Part shown: in pieces, positions 60,338 through 64,000 of the stretch
Position numbering within the stretch: position 1 is the first letter of the stretch
Layout: every line of letters starts with the position of its first letter
Origin: Nocardia brevicatena NBRC 12119
GTDB lineage: Bacteria; Actinomycetota; Actinomycetes; Mycobacteriales; Mycobacteriaceae
DNA: 64,000 bases
Direction: 5' to 3'
NCBI RefSeq assembly: GCF_000308495.1
Contig: NZ_BAFU01000091.1
Span: 1 to 64,000, forward strand
The notes under the pieces: generated by a model
Told to the model about the DNA's origin: nothing
The model's input: the letters and a program-made list of their open reading frames with translations, nothing else
Databases searched by the model: none
Program-made: the position numbers and the translations under genes

Positions 60338-62704
60338 GTGAGCTCGTTCCGTTTCCGGCGCAAGCATCGAAGATCGGACGAAGCTCCCTATGCCTCGCTC
60401 GCCGGATGGAACCAGCCCTACCCGTCGGCCGGCGGCTACGGCTACGCACCGATGGACCTGAAACCCCGCATTCCGCGGCGTCCGCGGCCGCCGCGCCCGG
60501 AGCGCGGTCCGCGGCCTCCGCGTACCCGGCGGCAGCGCATCCGCCATCTACTGCTGGCGCTGTTCGTCATCCTGGTCGGGCTGCCGGCACTGTTGGTCAC
60601 ACTGTTCTATTGGGGCGCGGAGATACCCGAACCGCACGAAATGCGCACCAACCAGATCGCCACCGTCACCGCCTCCGACGGCACCACGGTGCTCGCCAGG
60701 TTCGTCCCGCCCGACGGCAACCGCACCCCCGTTCCGCTGTCGGATGTCCCGGTTCCGGTCCGGGACGCGGTACTGTCGGCCGAGGATCGCAATTTCTACA
60801 CCAATCCCGGCTATTCGACCTCGGGCATGGTCCGAGCCGTCCGGGACAATCTGCTCGGCAGGGCCGGTGCGGGGGGCGGGTCCACCATCACCCAGCAGTA
60901 CGTCAAGAACGTCTTCCTCGGGCCGGAACGCACCGTCGCCCGAAAACTCCGTGAGCTCATCATCTCGGCCAAGATGGCAAGGCAGTGGAGCAAAGACGAG
61001 ATCCTCACCGCCTACCTCAACACCATCTACTTCGGCCGCGGCGCCTACGGAATCGCGGCCGCCGCCATGGCGTACTTCGGTAAACCGGCTTCCCAGCTGA
61101 CCGTGCCGGAGGGTGCGGTACTCGCCGCGCTGATCCGCTCACCGTCGACCCTGGACCCGCAGAACCATCTGCTGGGACTGCAGCAGCGCTGGAACTACGT
61201 ACTCGACGGTATGGTCACCATGGGCACCCTGAAACCGGCGGACCGCAAGGCCATGGTGTTCCCGCCCATCGTCCCGATACCCGCCCCGCCCGATGCGAAT
61301 ATCCACGGCCCGGAGGGTCTGATCCGCGCCCAGGTACTGGGTGAACTGCTCGCGGCGGGGATTTCCGAACAGACCCTGAACACGGGAGCGTTGCAGATCA
61401 CCACCACCATCGACCCCCGGGCGCAGCGGGCCGCCGTGGACGCCGCCCGCGACCGGCTGGAGGGTCAACCGCCGCATCTGCGGACCGCGGTGGTGGCCGT
61501 CGATCCGCGATCCGGGGCGGTGCGCGCCTACTACGGTGGCGCCGACGGGATCGGCTTCGATTTCGCCCAGGCGCCGGTGCAGACCGGTTCGGCGTTCAAG
61601 ACGTTCGCCGTCATCGCGGCACTACAACAGGGAATCCCGCTCTCGCGTGCCTTCGACAGCGCCCCGGTGGAGGTCAACGGGACGGTGGTGCACAACGTCG
61701 AGGACGAGTCCTGCGGCGTGTGTCCGCTGTCGGAGGCGTTCAAACGCTCGCTCAACACCAGCTTCTACCGGCTCACCCTGGCCATGTCCAATGGACCGCA
61801 GGCCATTGCCGATGCCGCCCACCAGGCCGGTATCCCGCAGGAGATCCCCGGTGTGCCGGGGAAGACGCTGAGTGAGAACGGCGGGGCGCCCGTGCCGGCG
61901 ATCGTGCTCGGCACCTACCTGGTGCGGCCGATGGATATGGCCTCGGCCTATGGGACGATCGCCGCGCACGGGATGTATCACCGACCGTATTTCGTCCAGC
62001 GAGTGGTGGCCGGCGACGGCACGGTGCTGCTGGACCGCGACCCGGCGAAACCGGTCGGCGCCCCGCTGCCGCGCGGCGAACAGCGCATACCCCGCGAAAT
62101 CGCCGACCGGACCGCGCAGGCCATGCTGCCGATCCCGGCCTACTCCAACGGGCACACCCTGGCCGATCGCCCTGCCTCCGCGAAAACCGGCACCACCCAG
62201 CTGGGCGATACCGGACAGAACAAGGACGCCTGGATGGTCGGCTTCACCCCCGCCCTGTCCACCGCGGTGTGGGTCGGCAGCGAGAACTCGCAGCCGATCC
62301 ACACCGCGAGCGGCGGCCGTATCTACGGCTCCGGCCTGCCGGCCGATATCTGGAAACAGACCATGGACGGTGCGTTGCTCGGCACTCCACTCGAACCGTC
62401 GACAGCGGCACCGACACCCACACCGGTCGTCCCCGCAGCCCCTCCGCAGCCGAAACCGCGGCAGTCCGGCGGTGGCAACCCGTACGACATCCTCAACCCG
62501 CCGCAGGTTCCGCCACCGCCGCCGCAGGAGCCGTTCATCGTGATCCCGCCCGTCCCGGAATCGAGCGAACAGCAGCCGGCCCCGACATTCGAACCAGAAC
62601 CGGAGCCCGGCCCCATACCACTGCCGCCGGGTATCTCGGCTCCCCCACCGCCGCCGCAGCAGCAGATCGAAATCTTTCCCGGGCTGAACGTTCCGGTGCC
62701 GTGA
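60338..62704 (+). CDS. Class A penicillin-binding protein (transglycosylase/transpeptidase)
   Basis: A 788-residue PonA-like enzyme that polymerises and cross-links peptidoglycan. A basic Pro-rich cytosolic start precedes one membrane helix (LLLALFVILVGLPALLVTLF). The GT51 domain has SAEDRNFYTNPGY (catalytic Glu ~147) and GGGSTITQQYVKN. The transpeptidase domain has GSAFKTF (Ser ~418), SLNTS and KTGTTQ (about 616). A ~110-residue Pro/Glu-rich tail closes the protein. The GTG at 60338 fits the GAGAGGAG site better than the ATG at 60332. Confidence 0.95.
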   Translation: MSSFRFRRKHRRSDEAPYASLAGWNQPYPSAGGYGYAPMDLKPRIPRRPRPPRPERGPRPPRTRRQRIRHLLLALFVILVGLPALLVTLFYWGAEIPEPHEMRTNQIATVTASDGTTVLARFVPPDGNRTPVPLSDVPVPVRDAVLSAEDRNFYTNPGYSTSGMVRAVRDNLLGRAGAGGGSTITQQYVKNVFLGPERTVARKLRELIISAKMARQWSKDEILTAYLNTIYFGRGAYGIAAAAMAYFGKPASQLTVPEGAVLAALIRSPSTLDPQNHLLGLQQRWNYVLDGMVTMGTLKPADRKAMVFPPIVPIPAPPDANIHGPEGLIRAQVLGELLAAGISEQTLNTGALQITTTIDPRAQRAAVDAARDRLEGQPPHLRTAVVAVDPRSGAVRAYYGGADGIGFDFAQAPVQTGSAFKTFAVIAALQQGIPLSRAFDSAPVEVNGTVVHNVEDESCGVCPLSEAFKRSLNTSFYRLTLAMSNGPQAIADAAHQAGIPQEIPGVPGKTLSENGGAPVPAIVLGTYLVRPMDMASAYGTIAAHGMYHRPYFVQRVVAGDGTVLLDRDPAKPVGAPLPRGEQRIPREIADRTAQAMLPIPAYSNGHTLADRPASAKTGTTQLGDTGQNKDAWMVGFTPALSTAVWVGSENSQPIHTASGGRIYGSGLPADIWKQTMDGALLGTPLEPSTAAPTPTPVVPAAPPQPKPRQSGGGNPYDILNPPQVPPPPPQEPFIVIPPVPESSEQQPAPTFEPEPEPGPIPLPPGISAPPPPPQQQIEIFPGLNVPVP

Positions 62705-62906
62705 CCTCCCCGGGGAACGGATGGCATGGCAGCATCGTTGGCCAGAGCAAGAGTTCGTTGGTCGAAGCAAGAGCGATCCACGCGCCGGCCGAGCAGACCC
62801 GCTTCGCGGGATGGACGCCGACACGACACCGGGCCGACGCCGGTATCGGGGTGGATATGCGGAAGGATAGCGCTCGAGCGACGACAAATGACGAGACATA
62901 GGGGCT

Positions 62907-63371
62907 ATGCCGGTGGATTTCAATGTCGTTGAACGCCCGGAAACGCTGGTGGCGGGCATGGTGTTGCGCAGCCCGGCACTCGCTGTGGAAGGACCACGCC
63001 GCGCCAAGGTGGAGCAGGCGTGGAAACGCAATCTGACCCGCTCCTTACCGGGGCCGCCGGCCAGCGCGTTCGTCGACCATGCGCCGGAGATCAACTCCTA
63101 TCTGACCCATATCGTGGGCTATCGCTGCCGCAGTATCGACGATCTGCTGCCCGGCGATGTGCTGGCCCGGATATCCGGGGGCCGTTTCGCCCGGTTCACC
63201 CTCAGCGGCGACAATCTGGGCGATGTCATCGTCACGGTCTGGCGGGCGATCTGGGATGCCGAAGCCGCCGGCACCCTGGCGCGCGCCTATACCGGCGACT
63301 ACGAGCGTTATCCCGACGCGCGCACGGTGGAGGTCTTCGTGGCATTGGCCGACGAACCGGTGACCGGGTAG
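62907..63371 (+). CDS. GyrI-like / effector-binding domain protein 1
   Basis: A 154-residue stand-alone domain of the GyrI-like (AraC effector-binding) fold: ETLVAGMVLRSPAL, HIVGYRCRSIDDLLPGDVLARISGGRFARF and a terminal RTVEVFVAL. The fold binds small hydrophobic molecules and some members hydrolyse cyclopropanoids. No DNA-binding domain is attached. It is followed after 25 nt by a paralogue. Ligand unknown. Confidence 0.75.
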   Translation: MPVDFNVVERPETLVAGMVLRSPALAVEGPRRAKVEQAWKRNLTRSLPGPPASAFVDHAPEINSYLTHIVGYRCRSIDDLLPGDVLARISGGRFARFTLSGDNLGDVIVTVWRAIWDAEAAGTLARAYTGDYERYPDARTVEVFVALADEPVTG

Positions 63372-63396
63372 AACAAGGCAACAGGTAGGAACAACC

Positions 63397-63822
63397 GTGG
63401 ACTTCGAGATCGTCACATTGGACGAATGTCTGATCGCCGGGCTGACCGTCCCGCTGGCCGGCCGTGAGGTGACCGCCCGCGACCTGGACCTGGTCAACTT
63501 CACCTGGGACCGCTACCTGGCCCGGGAGAAGAACACCCCCCGGGTCGCCGCCTATATCGGACAGGACGACCACGCGGTGGCCGTGCTCGGCTACCGGATC
63601 GGCTCGATCGACGAGATGGACTCCGGCGATGTGCTGACCCGCGTTCCCGGCGGCCGCTACGCCAAGTTCGTCGTCACCGACAAGCCCTACGATCTGCTGC
63701 GTACGGCATGGGCGCAGGTTCGTAGGGCGGAGAGCGCGGGAACCATCACCCGTTCTCATACCGCCGAACTCGAACGCTATACCGGCCCGACCTCGGTCGA
63801 GGTGTACGTCTCCCTGGACTGA
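63397..63822 (+). CDS. GyrI-like / effector-binding domain protein 2
   Basis: A 141-residue paralogue of the preceding protein with the same layout: ECLIAGLTVPLAG, VLGYRIGSIDEMDSGDVLTRVPGGRYAKFVV and TSVEVYVSLD at the end. The two differ widely outside these blocks, so the duplication is old. The GTG at 63397 follows the first gene closely and they probably share a transcript ending at the hairpin at 63876. Confidence 0.75.
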   Translation: MDFEIVTLDECLIAGLTVPLAGREVTARDLDLVNFTWDRYLAREKNTPRVAAYIGQDDHAVAVLGYRIGSIDEMDSGDVLTRVPGGRYAKFVVTDKPYDLLRTAWAQVRRAESAGTITRSHTAELERYTGPTSVEVYVSLD

Positions 63823-63875
63823 GACGCACGCCGGGTCCGCGGTGAGCGGGCGGTCCGACAACGGCACAGCCGCAT

Positions 63876-63912
63876 GTGAAAGGCCGGTCGACGGTATCGA
63901 CCGGCCTTTCAC
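63876..63912. terminator. Strong bidirectional terminator
   Basis: Perfect 16-bp arms, GTGAAAGGCCGGTCGA (63876-63891) and its complement (63897-63912), with a 5-nt loop CGGTA and A/T runs at the base. It lies between the GyrI-like pair and the convergent gene at the window end. Confidence 0.9.
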
Positions 63913-63965
63913 ACCGTGGGCCGAGCCTCCCGCTCGCCGAAGGTCATCGTTCGGATCGAACGGCC

Positions 63966-64000
63966 TCATCCCTCGACGATGAAGGCTTCCAACCGGGTAC
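63966..64000 (-). CDS. 3' end of a gene running out of the window
   Basis: On the minus strand the last codons read TRLEAFIVEG followed by TGA at 63968-63966. The convergent strong terminator just beyond supports a real gene ending here. The product cannot be named from ten residues. Confidence 0.45.
   Translation of the reverse strand, partial: TRLEAFIVEG

Overview
The window is high-GC actinobacterial DNA, most likely from Nocardia or a close mycolic-acid-producing relative. The evidence is gene content: an arabinofuranosyltransferase of the AftD type, the mycolate exporter MmpL3 behind trmB and a NYN-domain gene, a GTP-type PEP carboxykinase, a glucosylglycerate hydrolase, F420-type enzymes and many GTG or leaderless starts. 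From memory, the order aftD / membrane protein / glycosyltransferase / methyltransferase / pckA / two GTPase-like genes / trmB / NYN / mmpL3 matches the Rv0236c to Rv0206c stretch of Mycobacterium tuberculosis. No rRNA, tRNA, CRISPR array, transposase or prophage was recognised.

Layout. 1-11 kb: the 3' part of aftD, then a three-gene thiocyanate hydrolase operon that looks like an insertion (3.3-5.3 kb), then envelope glycan genes (flippase-like protein, multispanning membrane protein, GT4 glycosyltransferase, methyltransferase). 11-24 kb: small genes, pckA, a block of 75-bp repeats, two coupled GTPase-like genes, an SDR, then the overlapping trmB-NYN-mmpL3 operon. 23.5-30 kb: DUF1707 protein, adenylate cyclase, LPG-synthase-like flippase, DUF3054 protein, a lipoprotein PBP homologue that lacks its catalytic residues, and type II dehydroquinase. 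30-38 kb: mixed metabolic genes, including a frameshifted nitroreductase-family gene beside paired operator-like palindromes.

38.9-41.1 kb holds the most interesting locus: a coupled operon of a TIGR04222-type membrane protein ending in a Gly/Cys tail, a DUF692 (MNIO-type) iron oxidase and a small partner. This is a candidate peptide- or protein-tail-modifying system. 41-50 kb: cupin, SdpI-like protein with a Cys-rich tail, leuS, SDR, glucosylglycerate hydrolase, GH25 muramidase and a Tat-exported PhoX-type phosphatase. 50-52 kb: two more loci of the 75-bp repeat around a His-rich duplicated protein and an F420-type oxidoreductase. 52-64 kb: haloperoxidase-fold hydrolase, a sugar ABC importer split into an ATPase (53.2 kb) and a binding protein plus permeases (57-60 kb) with menC and two other genes between, a class A PBP, two tandem GyrI-like proteins, a strong bidirectional terminator, and the 3' end of a further gene.

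Together the genes describe envelope building (arabinan, mycolate export, peptidoglycan), compatible-solute and sugar handling, and several accessory insertions. A recurrent feature is a TANNNT (-10-like) box 6-8 nt before a start codon, which I read as leaderless transcription and used to choose many starts.
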